From assembly GCF_015207005.2 (NCBI RefSeq), contig NZ_JADEXS020000001.1, forward strand, positions 6,843,001 through 6,907,000: a stretch of 64,000 nt of DNA. Reading direction: 5' to 3'. Below are positions 18,887-27,655 of this stretch, piece after piece. Under the pieces are notes generated by a model, which saw only the letters and a program-made list of their open reading frames with translations, was not told where the DNA came from and made no database searches. Every line of letters starts with the position of its first letter. Position 1 is the stretch's first letter. The stretch is from Desmonostoc muscorum LEGE 12446 (GTDB taxonomy: Bacteria > Cyanobacteriota > Cyanobacteriia > Cyanobacteriales > Nostocaceae). Made by a program: the position numbers and the translations under genes.

Positions 18887-19660
18887 ATGGCTAAAAAAAA
18901 TCCCAAACCTAAAATTCCAAGTCTCTTACTTCCTTGGCTGGATGCCCTAGCAATTACAGCTTGGGGTATTTTGATGTTGAGATATTGGCTAACTAACAAG
19001 CTGAACCTATTGATTCATCCAAATTATTTTTGGTTAGTGATTGTCTGTGGTATCAGCTTCATTATTATTGGTTTCTTCAAAATGCTGGAACTTTGGCAAC
19101 AACGCCGCCGTGATGTCATACCAAACACCCAGCATATTAGTTTATTTCCCCCTGGTTGGGGCAGTACATTGTTATTGATTGCAGCAATTTTGGGTTTCAT
19201 CATTACACCCCAAGTTTTTGCTAGTGACAAAGCACTACAAAGAGGTGTGACGGCTGATTTATTGGGAACTACACGCGTTAAACCCCAAGCCTTTCGGGTA
19301 TCTGTTCGTCCAGAGGAGCGATCGCTTGTAGACTGGGTACGCACCCTAAATGTCTATCCAGAACCAGACTCATATACAGGACAAAAAGCCAAGGTGCAAG
19401 GATTTGTCATCCATCCGCCAGATCTGGGAAAAGAATATTTGTTCTTAGCACGATTTGTCTTAACTTGCTGTGCAGCAGATGCTTATCCTGTGGGATTACC
19501 CCTCAAACTCCCAAATAATCAAGAGCGTTACTCTGCTGATACTTGGCTAGAAGTAGAAGGACAAATGATCACAGAAAATCTCTCAGGCAAACGTCAACTT
19601 ACCATTGCCGCTACTTCTATTAAAAAAATTCCTCAACCGCAGAATCCTTATAGTTATTAG
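18887..19660 (+). CDS. TIGR03943-family permease partner (YcgQ-like)
   Basis: A 257-residue protein with two or three N-terminal membrane helices (about 15-35, 40-62 and 88-110) and a soluble C-terminal domain. The soluble part contains VRTLNVYPEPDSYTGQKAKVQGFV and FLARFVLTCCAADAYPVGLPL; the CCAAD motif is typical of this family, and the fold resembles a small OB-like domain. Family members are encoded beside PF03773 permeases (YcgR/YcgQ in Bacillus) and are presumed to form a complex with them. The gap from the permease gene is 97 nt of repeat-like sequence (atgccccatgcccc), so co-transcription is likely. Confidence 0.85.
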   Translation: MAKKNPKPKIPSLLLPWLDALAITAWGILMLRYWLTNKLNLLIHPNYFWLVIVCGISFIIIGFFKMLELWQQRRRDVIPNTQHISLFPPGWGSTLLLIAAILGFIITPQVFASDKALQRGVTADLLGTTRVKPQAFRVSVRPEERSLVDWVRTLNVYPEPDSYTGQKAKVQGFVIHPPDLGKEYLFLARFVLTCCAADAYPVGLPLKLPNNQERYSADTWLEVEGQMITENLSGKRQLTIAATSIKKIPQPQNPYSY

Positions 19661-19736
19661 TCATTTGTCATTTGTCTTTTGTTTTTCTTTGCGCCCCCGC
19701 GTAAGAGCGTCCCTTCATCCCCATGCCCAATAACCA

Positions 19737-21242
19737 ATGACTAAATCAAAAGCATTTATTCAACCACTTGATCGGATAGCGATCGCACTGATGCTACTGC
19801 TGAGTGTGCTAATTGGGTTAATTCTATTGCAAGGTGATGTGGTAACTGCTCGTGTCCGGGAATTTACCTGGCAAAATCAACAAATTGGGGCAGAGGATCT
19901 ATCTTTTGCCCTCACCTTTAGCCGCCCAATGGACACAAAAAGCGTAGAGGATAATTTGAAAAAAGCGATCGATCCGCCTCTCGCGGGGAAAGTGAGTTGG
20001 TCAGGACGACGGATGGTGTATACACTCCTGACACCAGCACCCTACGGGACCAATTATCAACTAAAGTTGCAGGGAGCTCAAGATAAGTTTGCCCAGCAAG
20101 AAGGCAAAAACAGACTAATGCAGCCTTTTGTCGGTAGCTTCCGCACACGCGATCGCGTCATTCTTTACATAGGAACCGAGCAAGAAGAACAAGGAAGGTT
20201 AATTCTTTACAACTTAACCCAAGAGCAAAAAAGGGTACTGACCCCCAAAGACTTGATAGTAATGGACTTTGAGTCATTTCCAGATGGCGAGAAAATTTTA
20301 TTTTCGGCTCGCACCACCAAAAACCAAGACTTACTTTCAGCCCAACTGTACACAGTGACAACCGGCGTTTCTGGTAAATCTGGACGAGAAGTAGAACCAG
20401 CAGGCAGAGTTGACTTAATTTTAGATAGCAAAGATTATCAAAACCTCAAATTTGATTTATCACCCGATGGACAAACTATCGTCATCCAGCGGGGAAACAA
20501 AGCTAATCCCGGCGACTTTGGACTATGGTTGATGCCAGCAACCATTGACGCTGGGGGAGAAAAACCCACCCCGAAACGCTTGCAAAGCCAGCCAGGGGGA
20601 GACTTTATGATTACCCCGGATAGTAAAGCCGTAGCAGTTGCCCAAGGACAGGGAGCAGCGATTTTACCACTGCAAGGAGATGCCACTAAACCCTTAGATT
20701 TTCTGCCACAGTTTGGTTTAGTACAGGCTTTCTCTAAAGATGGTTCTCAAGCAGCAATGGTAAGATTTAATACAGATTACACGCGAGATTTGTTTTTAGT
20801 CACAAACCAAGGCCTACAGAAACAACTAGTAAAAACAACAGGCTCAATTCTCAGCTGCCAATTTGACACCGCTTCACCCACCCTGTACTGCTTGTTGACA
20901 CAGCTAATATCCAAAGAACAATACATAGAACAACCTTATGTAGTGGCAATTGACCTGAAAACCGGGCAACAAAAACCACTGTTGTTACTCCCCCCCGAAC
21001 AGCGAAATGTGCAAATGAGTTTATCTGCTGACGGTTTGGGCTTGTTATTTGACCAAGTAGTACCGCAGACAAACCCACCGACATCATTATCTACAAACAC
21101 TTTGAAAACTGATGACGGAGATGCGATCGCTACTAGCAGCCTATGGTTAATGCCCCTATTGCCCATCGCCGACGCCGCAACCGTGGAAATTAGACCAGAA
21201 CAACTCCCCTTAGCCGGATTTCGTCCCCGATGGCTACCTTGA
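19737..21242 (+). CDS. Membrane-anchored Ig-like / beta-propeller protein
   Basis: A 501-residue protein with one N-terminal membrane helix (about 12-32, IAIALMLLLSVLIGLILL), then a bacterial Ig-like domain (about 40-135, FALTFSRPMD...GRRMVYTLLTPAPYGTNY), then TolB/WD40-like blades (about 140-490) with repeats such as FDLSPDGQTIVI, MITPDSKAVAVAQ and SLSADGLGLLFD. Probably periplasmic; no catalytic residues are recognised. It follows the permease pair at 76 nt, so it may be part of the same unit, but the family link to transport is only positional. Confidence 0.75.
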   Translation: MTKSKAFIQPLDRIAIALMLLLSVLIGLILLQGDVVTARVREFTWQNQQIGAEDLSFALTFSRPMDTKSVEDNLKKAIDPPLAGKVSWSGRRMVYTLLTPAPYGTNYQLKLQGAQDKFAQQEGKNRLMQPFVGSFRTRDRVILYIGTEQEEQGRLILYNLTQEQKRVLTPKDLIVMDFESFPDGEKILFSARTTKNQDLLSAQLYTVTTGVSGKSGREVEPAGRVDLILDSKDYQNLKFDLSPDGQTIVIQRGNKANPGDFGLWLMPATIDAGGEKPTPKRLQSQPGGDFMITPDSKAVAVAQGQGAAILPLQGDATKPLDFLPQFGLVQAFSKDGSQAAMVRFNTDYTRDLFLVTNQGLQKQLVKTTGSILSCQFDTASPTLYCLLTQLISKEQYIEQPYVVAIDLKTGQQKPLLLLPPEQRNVQMSLSADGLGLLFDQVVPQTNPPTSLSTNTLKTDDGDAIATSSLWLMPLLPIADAATVEIRPEQLPLAGFRPRWLP

Positions 21243-21367
21243 GTAAGTTTTCCGTAGGAATTAGTTTTGAAAAAACGGACAAGTGCACAGGATCTTTCAC
21301 CAGATTCTAGATCAATTAAATTGTCATAAAGATATTGGAAGTGAGAGGGACGCAGCCAAATTCCCCC

Positions 21368-21417
21368 GCAATTCCTCCCGACACCGAAATCTTTGATTCG
21401 GTGTTGGGAGGAATTGC
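21368..21417. other. Strong hairpin with 21-nt arms downstream of the propeller gene
   Basis: Arms 21368-21388 and 21397-21417 pair over 21 nt with a single G-T wobble around an 8-nt loop (atctttga). There is no U-tract, so a rho-independent terminator is not certain; it could be an RNA-stabilising structure or a repeat copy. The rest of 21243-21773 contains no gene I can support. Confidence 0.7.
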
Positions 21418-21773
21418 ACATTTAGTGCCATTCTATGTCTGCTTGCTTTTTACTCTTGTTCATGAGACTATAAACTTCATCAAAAAATACACTATTTCGA
21501 CCGATTAACAGTATTTTATTTTATAAGTGGTTCCAGAGACTAAAACAAGCAGTAGAAAGTAGAGGAAGTAATATATCAGCTTGAGCTTGAACCTACAAAA
21601 CCAGAAATATACGGGTTGCTTGAGTAGCAAATACATCAAGAAAGCAATGACTACACGACTTGACGAAAAAACGACCTTTCCCACAACCAGAAGCAACCTG
21701 TGAAGAAGTCCTCAAATCCATGCAGAAGACTTATCTAATTTGTTAATGCGTAAGTCCTGGGGCGATCAAAATT

Positions 21774-23681
21774 ATGACATCATCTAAGACCTCCAACACT
21801 CTTGGCCGGCTCGACCCCTTTGAAATTTCAATCGGTACGCCTAACTCTTTTGTCAGCAATGTCTGGCGGCTGTGGTACTGGATGGGTCCGTATCGTTGGC
21901 GCATTGCCTTAGCGCTGCTGTTTGCTATGCTTTCGGCCACCGCCGCCGTGTTGGTACCAATCGTGGTTAGTCGAGTGGTAGTTGACGGCATTCTGATGCA
22001 CAACTACCGGACAGATCTGCCAGACTATGGACAAACGGCTTTAATCCACTGGTTGGCCATCGCGCTGGGCACCAAGCAAATAATCGCAGCCTCCATAGTT
22101 GGCTTGCTCTGGGTGCTGCTGTGGTCTGGTTTTGGGTATGCCTTCCGCACCCAGTTGTCCTTTTCGGCACTGTTGGGTCTTTCCGATCTGCGTCGCGATC
22201 TGTTTGCCCATGTCGAGTGTCTGCCCGCTGCTTTTTATGATCGGGTTATGGTTGGGCAGGTATTGACTCGGATCACCAATGACATCGAGAGCTTGTCCGA
22301 ACTGCTGACTGGTGTCGGCGCGCTGGCTGGAGAATTAATTCCCCTCGTTGTCGCCGTTAGCGTAATGCTGTCTCTGGATTCGATGCTCACGGCAAAGCTA
22401 TCGCCCTTTTTGTTTTTTGTGGCGGGTGTGATCATCGTGTTCAGATATTATTCCGGGCCGATTTATCAAGTCATCCGCACCACCCTATCGCGCCTCAACG
22501 AGCATTTGCACGAAAACTTATCGGGTATTGAAATCGTGCAGATGTCCGGGCGGGAGGCACTGAACTTTAAACGCTACTCTGCCATTAACGAGGACAATCG
22601 GGTGGCTGAGACTAAGGCCATCATGGCTGAGACCGTATACAACCCGATCATCGACAATGTGTCTTATCTGGCGATCGCTTGCATCCTGTGGTTCGGTGGG
22701 CAACATGTAATTAGCCACACTACTACTCTGGGATCAATCGTGTTGTTCCTGCAATTCAGTGACATGCTGTTCCGTCCGATTGTGGCCTTAGGCGATCAAG
22801 CTAATGCGGTATTTAGAGCGGCAGCAGCGTGCGATCGCATATTCCGGCTGCTGGACTGGAAGGAGTCTTTGTCTGTGCCGCCACAGCCCATACCCTTGCC
22901 CGAAGGCTTACATGGCCGTATCGAGTTTTGTGACCTGAATTTTCGTTACGAAACTGGCGAACCGGTTATTCAGCACTTCAATCTGAATGTGGCATCCGGC
23001 GAGAACATCGCCATCGTTGGACCCACCGGCTCTGGCAAGACCACGCTGACGCGGCTCATCTGTCGTTTTTACGATGTGCCTGAAAATAGCTTGTTCATCG
23101 ACGGCATCGACATCATGCAGATAGACCCTGCACAGATCCGTAAGCGCGTAGGTGTCATCTTTCAAGACTTTCATCTGTTCCCTGGCACCGTCTATGACAA
23201 CATCGCATTAGGTAACCCGACGATCACGCAAGAAGATGCCCGACATGCCGCCGAACTGATACAGACCCTGGGTTTCATCGAGTCCTTGCCACTAGGCTTT
23301 AATACGGTACTGGAAGACCGTGGCCAAAATCTATCGCAAGGTCAACGCCAGTTGCTGGCGTTTACCCGTGTCATTGCCCTAGACCCCGAAATCCTCATTC
23401 TAGATGAAGCCACTGCCAGCATTGACCCAGAAACTGAAGCTGCCATCCAAGCAGCGCTGGCCAGAGTCACCGCCAACAGAACTTCCATCATCATTGCCCA
23501 CAGATTACAAACCATCCGCCGAGCCGATCGCATTGTTGTATTAAACCACGGCCAGTTAGTGGAGGTTGGAAATCACACGGAATTGATGCTTCGTAATGGT
23601 TTTTACAAGACGCTTTATGAAGCGCAACTGTACAAGGGTATAAGTGAAAACACATCAAATCGGCTAACTAAGGATTTCTAA
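21774..23681 (+). CDS. ABC exporter half-transporter, MdlB-like
   Basis: A 635-residue fusion of a six-helix membrane domain (about 40-350) and an ATPase domain (about 385-620). Walker A is GPTGSGKTT, Walker B is ILILDEATASID with the catalytic Glu, and the H-loop is IIIAHRL. The signature motif is LSQGQ, not LSGGQ. This matches the MdlB/SmdB half of heterodimeric exporters. The partner half is the next gene. The substrate is unknown (drugs, lipids or peptides are possible). The DNA is visibly more GC-rich than its neighbours, with codons such as CTG, GCC and ATC frequent, suggesting acquisition from another group, perhaps proteobacterial; this is a visual impression. Confidence 0.92.
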   Translation: MTSSKTSNTLGRLDPFEISIGTPNSFVSNVWRLWYWMGPYRWRIALALLFAMLSATAAVLVPIVVSRVVVDGILMHNYRTDLPDYGQTALIHWLAIALGTKQIIAASIVGLLWVLLWSGFGYAFRTQLSFSALLGLSDLRRDLFAHVECLPAAFYDRVMVGQVLTRITNDIESLSELLTGVGALAGELIPLVVAVSVMLSLDSMLTAKLSPFLFFVAGVIIVFRYYSGPIYQVIRTTLSRLNEHLHENLSGIEIVQMSGREALNFKRYSAINEDNRVAETKAIMAETVYNPIIDNVSYLAIACILWFGGQHVISHTTTLGSIVLFLQFSDMLFRPIVALGDQANAVFRAAAACDRIFRLLDWKESLSVPPQPIPLPEGLHGRIEFCDLNFRYETGEPVIQHFNLNVASGENIAIVGPTGSGKTTLTRLICRFYDVPENSLFIDGIDIMQIDPAQIRKRVGVIFQDFHLFPGTVYDNIALGNPTITQEDARHAAELIQTLGFIESLPLGFNTVLEDRGQNLSQGQRQLLAFTRVIALDPEILILDEATASIDPETEAAIQAALARVTANRTSIIIAHRLQTIRRADRIVVLNHGQLVEVGNHTELMLRNGFYKTLYEAQLYKGISENTSNRLTKDF

Positions 23682-23847
23682 TATTGAGGTGATTTCCGAA
23701 AAATACATTTGTACAAAGAACTGGCCTCAATTAAACTGATTTGCTGACTGTATTAGCCTGATTATTTGGGAATCAGAAAGCTGTATATTATTTAGCTACA
23801 AACTGCTGTGATTGATCAATTCGACAAAATAATCGCTTTTATCCAAC

Positions 23848-25653
23848 ATGGATTTTTCCCTATATAGCAAGATTAAACCGATGCTAGCTGACCGAGGAAG
23901 ATTGAAATCGGACATACCTACCTTCACCTCATTGCAGCGACTTTTTCCCTACTTCAAGGCTTACCGTTTTCAGTGGTTGACAGCAGTATTAGCCCTGCTG
24001 GCTGTTCATGTTGTTGAAGCTGCCATTCCCATCTATCTGAAAGTCGGCATTGATCTGATTTCAAAACAGGACGATAATATCTTATTGCCGGTTCTGGCGA
24101 TACTTGGTTTGACGGCTCTGCGCTTTGCGATCCTGCACTTTGGTCGCCGCAACAACGCGGTAATCTCAATTTACATATCCTATGACTTACGGCAAGCATT
24201 TTATGCACACTTACAGTCCCTTGGTCGCGGCTTCTATGCCAATTACCACTTGGGTGACTTGATTGCACGAGCGACCAATGACATGGAGTCCATCCGGCGC
24301 TTTTTTCGTTCTGCGGTGCATCGACTAGTGAGCCTAATTGGCGTGGCGTTGATTGCACCGATTTTTATGGCGCAGCAGTCGCTCCAGTTGACATTGTTGC
24401 TCATTCCGTTACTGCTAGTGATAGCCGCTAATGGCTGGTATTTGGCGGGGCGCATTCTGCTTGCATCGGCAGCGGTGCAAGCGGGTTTTGGTGCGCTGAC
24501 AGAAACAGTGCAGCAAAACCTCAAGGGTATCCGTACTATCCAGTCACATGCACAGGAAGAGGGTGAGATTAGACATTTTACAGGAGTGTCAAATCGTTAT
24601 GCGGTAGCTAATCAAAAGTTGATCCATTTGAACGCTATTCTTACCGCCTCTATTGTGTTGGGTAGTGGTTTGATGACCTTAATCGTTGTTGGCGTCGGTG
24701 GAAGCCAAGTATTGGCAGGGGAAATGAGCGTCGGCACGCTGACAGCTTTCATCTTTTATTTGGGTATGATTCTGGGGGTAATCAAGGAGAGCAGTTTTGT
24801 AGTTTATACTTTGCTGAATGCCAGTACAGCTGCAACCAGAGTATTTCAGATCATGGATGAAAAACCTGAGATTCAAGATGCTCCGGCAGGCTCATCAGCC
24901 CAGCCAATCAAGGGCGAAATCGCGGTGTACAATCTGTCATATAGTTACCCGGTCAGTACTGAACTGCGATCGCCTCTAGTTCTCGAACAGATATCCCTGA
25001 GTATCAGCCCTGGCGAAATGATTGCCATCATCGGTCGTGTAGGATCTGGCAAATCCACCTTGCTGCGGCTGCTGGCGAGGCAATTGGAGCCTAATAGCGG
25101 ACAAATCAAAGTGGATGGGCAAGACCTACGAGACATCCCGCTAAGCCATCTGCGCGAGAACCTGTCATTTGTTCCCCAGGATACTTTTCTATTCGCTGCA
25201 CCAATTTCGGAGAACATCTCATTCGATAATCCGGAGCGATCGCCCGAGTCAATCTGGCAGGCTGCCCGATCTGCACAGCTTGAAGCAACGATCAACAAAT
25301 TCAGTGCAGGTTTATCCACACTGATTGGCGAGCGTGGGGTCACCTTATCGGGCGGACAGAAGCAAAGAACCAGTTTAGCCCGTGGCCTGATTCGCCAGAC
25401 CCCCATCTTGCTGCTGGACGACTGCTTTTCGGCGCTGGATACCAAAACCGAGGCTTTGGTTCTGTCGCAATTGCGATCGGTCAGGGACGGACTCACCACG
25501 GTGCTGGTTTCTCACCGGATGTTAGCGGCGCGTTATGTAGACAGGATCTACGTACTTGAGCAAGGGCGCATCGTGGAGACTGGCAGTCATGAGAAACTAA
25601 TTGCCCAGGATGGTTATTACGCCAAGCTCAGTGGTATGCAGGACGAGACTTGA
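23848..25653 (+). CDS. ABC exporter half-transporter, MdlA-like
   Basis: A 601-residue partner of the preceding ABC protein, with a six-helix membrane domain (about 35-330) and an ATPase domain (about 350-595). Walker A is GRVGSGKST, the signature is LSGGQ, and Walker B is ILLLDDCFSALD, with Asp where the catalytic Glu is expected; the H-loop reads VLVSHRM. One degenerate and one canonical site is the normal arrangement for heterodimeric exporters (MdlA/MdlB, TM287/288). The 166-nt gap to the first gene is AT-rich and may hold its own promoter, but the two proteins are expected to work together in the inner membrane. Confidence 0.92.
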   Translation: MDFSLYSKIKPMLADRGRLKSDIPTFTSLQRLFPYFKAYRFQWLTAVLALLAVHVVEAAIPIYLKVGIDLISKQDDNILLPVLAILGLTALRFAILHFGRRNNAVISIYISYDLRQAFYAHLQSLGRGFYANYHLGDLIARATNDMESIRRFFRSAVHRLVSLIGVALIAPIFMAQQSLQLTLLLIPLLLVIAANGWYLAGRILLASAAVQAGFGALTETVQQNLKGIRTIQSHAQEEGEIRHFTGVSNRYAVANQKLIHLNAILTASIVLGSGLMTLIVVGVGGSQVLAGEMSVGTLTAFIFYLGMILGVIKESSFVVYTLLNASTAATRVFQIMDEKPEIQDAPAGSSAQPIKGEIAVYNLSYSYPVSTELRSPLVLEQISLSISPGEMIAIIGRVGSGKSTLLRLLARQLEPNSGQIKVDGQDLRDIPLSHLRENLSFVPQDTFLFAAPISENISFDNPERSPESIWQAARSAQLEATINKFSAGLSTLIGERGVTLSGGQKQRTSLARGLIRQTPILLLDDCFSALDTKTEALVLSQLRSVRDGLTTVLVSHRMLAARYVDRIYVLEQGRIVETGSHEKLIAQDGYYAKLSGMQDET

Positions 25654-26010
25654 ACCGTCGTGCTGGCTATGCATTAGCCTTCTTCCATCACTCTAGCTAT
25701 CCATTACCCGGATCTTTCTTAACAAACAGAGAAAAAACTCACGTTAATTTACTTTTTAAGTATGAGGTTTCACCTCTCTGGCTGATGTTTCCCACTTCCC
25801 CAACCTCTACTCTCCTTGACGGGAAAGAGCCTCATAGTGTTATAACGGCATCAGTCTAGATACAAAATGGGTAATACCGATTGATGACTAATTACTCGTG
25901 CTTAGAGAGAGTTAAACTTAGCTTCTAGAGCAAACCCTGATCGGACATAGTTAATTGGCAATGCTAACACCAGCAGTGCTGAATATTTTTAAGCGGGTGG
26001 GTCAAGAGTG
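25654..26010. other. Intergenic region
   Basis: No gene supported. An open frame beginning TTG at 25650 (about 69 residues) has no family resemblance and a poor start. The region leads into a coiled-coil protein gene; no obvious terminator hairpin was found. Confidence 0.5.
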
Positions 26011-27492
26011 ATGAATGAAGCTGACACCTCAAATAAGGGGGCTGTGATGGAATCCCTAAATTCTGCTAATTCGCCACAATCAAAGCAGGCGAATTGTCCC
26101 TTTTACTCAGTTATGCCTAATGACAATATGGCAATTTCCAAATTGCCACTGCTCATGCCAGCTGATGATACACAATTTTCGGAAGATACTACCCAGCAGG
26201 ACTGGGTTGCAGAGCCTGAAAGCAGCAAACAAGCACTTATTGACTCGGAATTTCAGAAGCTGCTGGCATTGAACGAAGAATTACGTGCAGCTAACAATAA
26301 CTTATATCAACAAGTAGAGCAGCTAAAAGACAACCTAACCGAGTCTGAAAAGGTTTTGCAGTGGCAGAAAACGCGTTCTAGCGTTAGTGAGTCGATGCTC
26401 AACCAACAAACTCAGGAATTAGCCGCTGCTCAAGAACAGATCAAGTCGCTATTTCAAGAATTAGAAACTGCTGTACAAACTGTTCAACGCCAGGAAGTTT
26501 TTATTGAAACTCATAAAGCACAGCTAGAAATTAGTCAACAACGCCTTGCCCAGCTAGAACGGGAATGTACGTTGCTACACACGAATAACAACGAACAGTC
26601 TCAGAAGTTATTGCAATCAGAAAACGCTTGCCGCGAGTTACGCACTAGACTTATGCGCCAACAACGCCAGACCCTGCAATTTAAGGCGGCTCTGGAGAAA
26701 TGTTTAGACACACCTGTTCCTGGCTATGATTCCTTAGACGATACTGCAAAACATCCCAAAGACATCACCTCTTCACAAGGAAGATTTTCTCGAAAAGCTC
26801 GGTCTTTGTTTCCTAATGCACAGCCAATTAAACCTTGGTCAGCAGAACCAGAATGCTTGAGTGATAATTCAAATACTTCTTGGGGAGAACCGTCACCACC
26901 ACTTCCATTCCAAAGAAATCAACCCACTCCGACTTCCTCATCTTCTTGGAACTGGTCAGTTAAAGAAGACACGCCAAAACCAGCGCAACCGGCTTCTTCT
27001 CCAGAAATTGATAATTCCCCAGAAACAACAGAAACTGTTTCACCTCCGGAGTCAGCAAACTTAGATCAGCAATTAGATAGTCTCATCCAAATGTTTTTCA
27101 CCTCCCAACCTGCATCGACATCACCACCCCCTGCGGCAAAAACCGATGTGGATAGTAATGCGGGTGATGCGCCTGTATGGGAAACTTTGGCAACAATTCT
27201 AGAAGATGATGAAGAAGTAGAAAATCCACAACAGGAGCAGTTGGAGGCAGAAATCAACCCACCTACAACTACCTCTACTTCATCTGGTACTCAGATATTT
27301 GTTGAAGAAGCCGAAGACTACTGGTCAGAAGTTCCACAATTGACACAGTTGGAATCGTCTCCAGAGTCATCAGGTGATAACGCCAATGATGCCAATTCAC
27401 CCTCACCCGTAGTTTATCCCCAGCGTCCACCTAAAGGGCGCAAGTCATTGGCATCTGTGGAACTGCCGAATTTTCGCCCCAAGGAGAAATAG
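26011..27492 (+). CDS. Coiled-coil protein with disordered C-terminal half, function unknown
   Basis: A 493-residue soluble protein. Residues about 75-225 are a continuous coiled coil (ELRAANNNLYQQVEQLKDNL, QQRLAQLERECTLLHTNNNE, LRTRLMRQQRQTLQFKAALEKCL). The C-terminal half is rich in Pro, Ser, Thr and Glu and likely disordered, with a basic tail (YPQRPPKGRKSLASVELPNF). The segment ending in FKAALEKCLDTPVP followed by an acidic/Pro-rich region recurs in cyanobacterial proteins, but I cannot assign a function; a scaffold or cytoskeletal role is only a guess. Start: ATG at 26011, directly after a GTG in frame. A G/A-rich repeat begins right after the stop. Confidence 0.7.
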   Translation: MNEADTSNKGAVMESLNSANSPQSKQANCPFYSVMPNDNMAISKLPLLMPADDTQFSEDTTQQDWVAEPESSKQALIDSEFQKLLALNEELRAANNNLYQQVEQLKDNLTESEKVLQWQKTRSSVSESMLNQQTQELAAAQEQIKSLFQELETAVQTVQRQEVFIETHKAQLEISQQRLAQLERECTLLHTNNNEQSQKLLQSENACRELRTRLMRQQRQTLQFKAALEKCLDTPVPGYDSLDDTAKHPKDITSSQGRFSRKARSLFPNAQPIKPWSAEPECLSDNSNTSWGEPSPPLPFQRNQPTPTSSSSWNWSVKEDTPKPAQPASSPEIDNSPETTETVSPPESANLDQQLDSLIQMFFTSQPASTSPPPAAKTDVDSNAGDAPVWETLATILEDDEEVENPQQEQLEAEINPPTTTSTSSGTQIFVEEAEDYWSEVPQLTQLESSPESSGDNANDANSPSPVVYPQRPPKGRKSLASVELPNFRPKEK

Positions 27493-27655
27493 TGGGAGAT
27501 GGGGAGATGAGGGGGATGAGGGGGATGAGGGAGCAGGGGAGGCAGGGAGCAGGGAGCAGGGAGCAGGGGAGAAAATCTTCCCCTCTGCCCCCTGCCCCCC
27601 TGCTTCTTCCCACGCCCAATGCCCCATGCCCCATGCCCCATGCCCTATAACTAAT
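27493..27655. repeat. Short tandem repeat tract
   Basis: Tandem units of the types gggggatga, gggagca and ccccatg fill the gap between convergent genes. The last repeat bases also encode the final residues and TAG stop of the CruA-like protein on the minus strand (27651-27653). Confidence 0.85.

Noticed and set aside
25650..25859. 69-codon frame after the second ABC gene
   Set aside because: TTG start overlapping the ABC stop, no ribosome site, no recognisable sequence.
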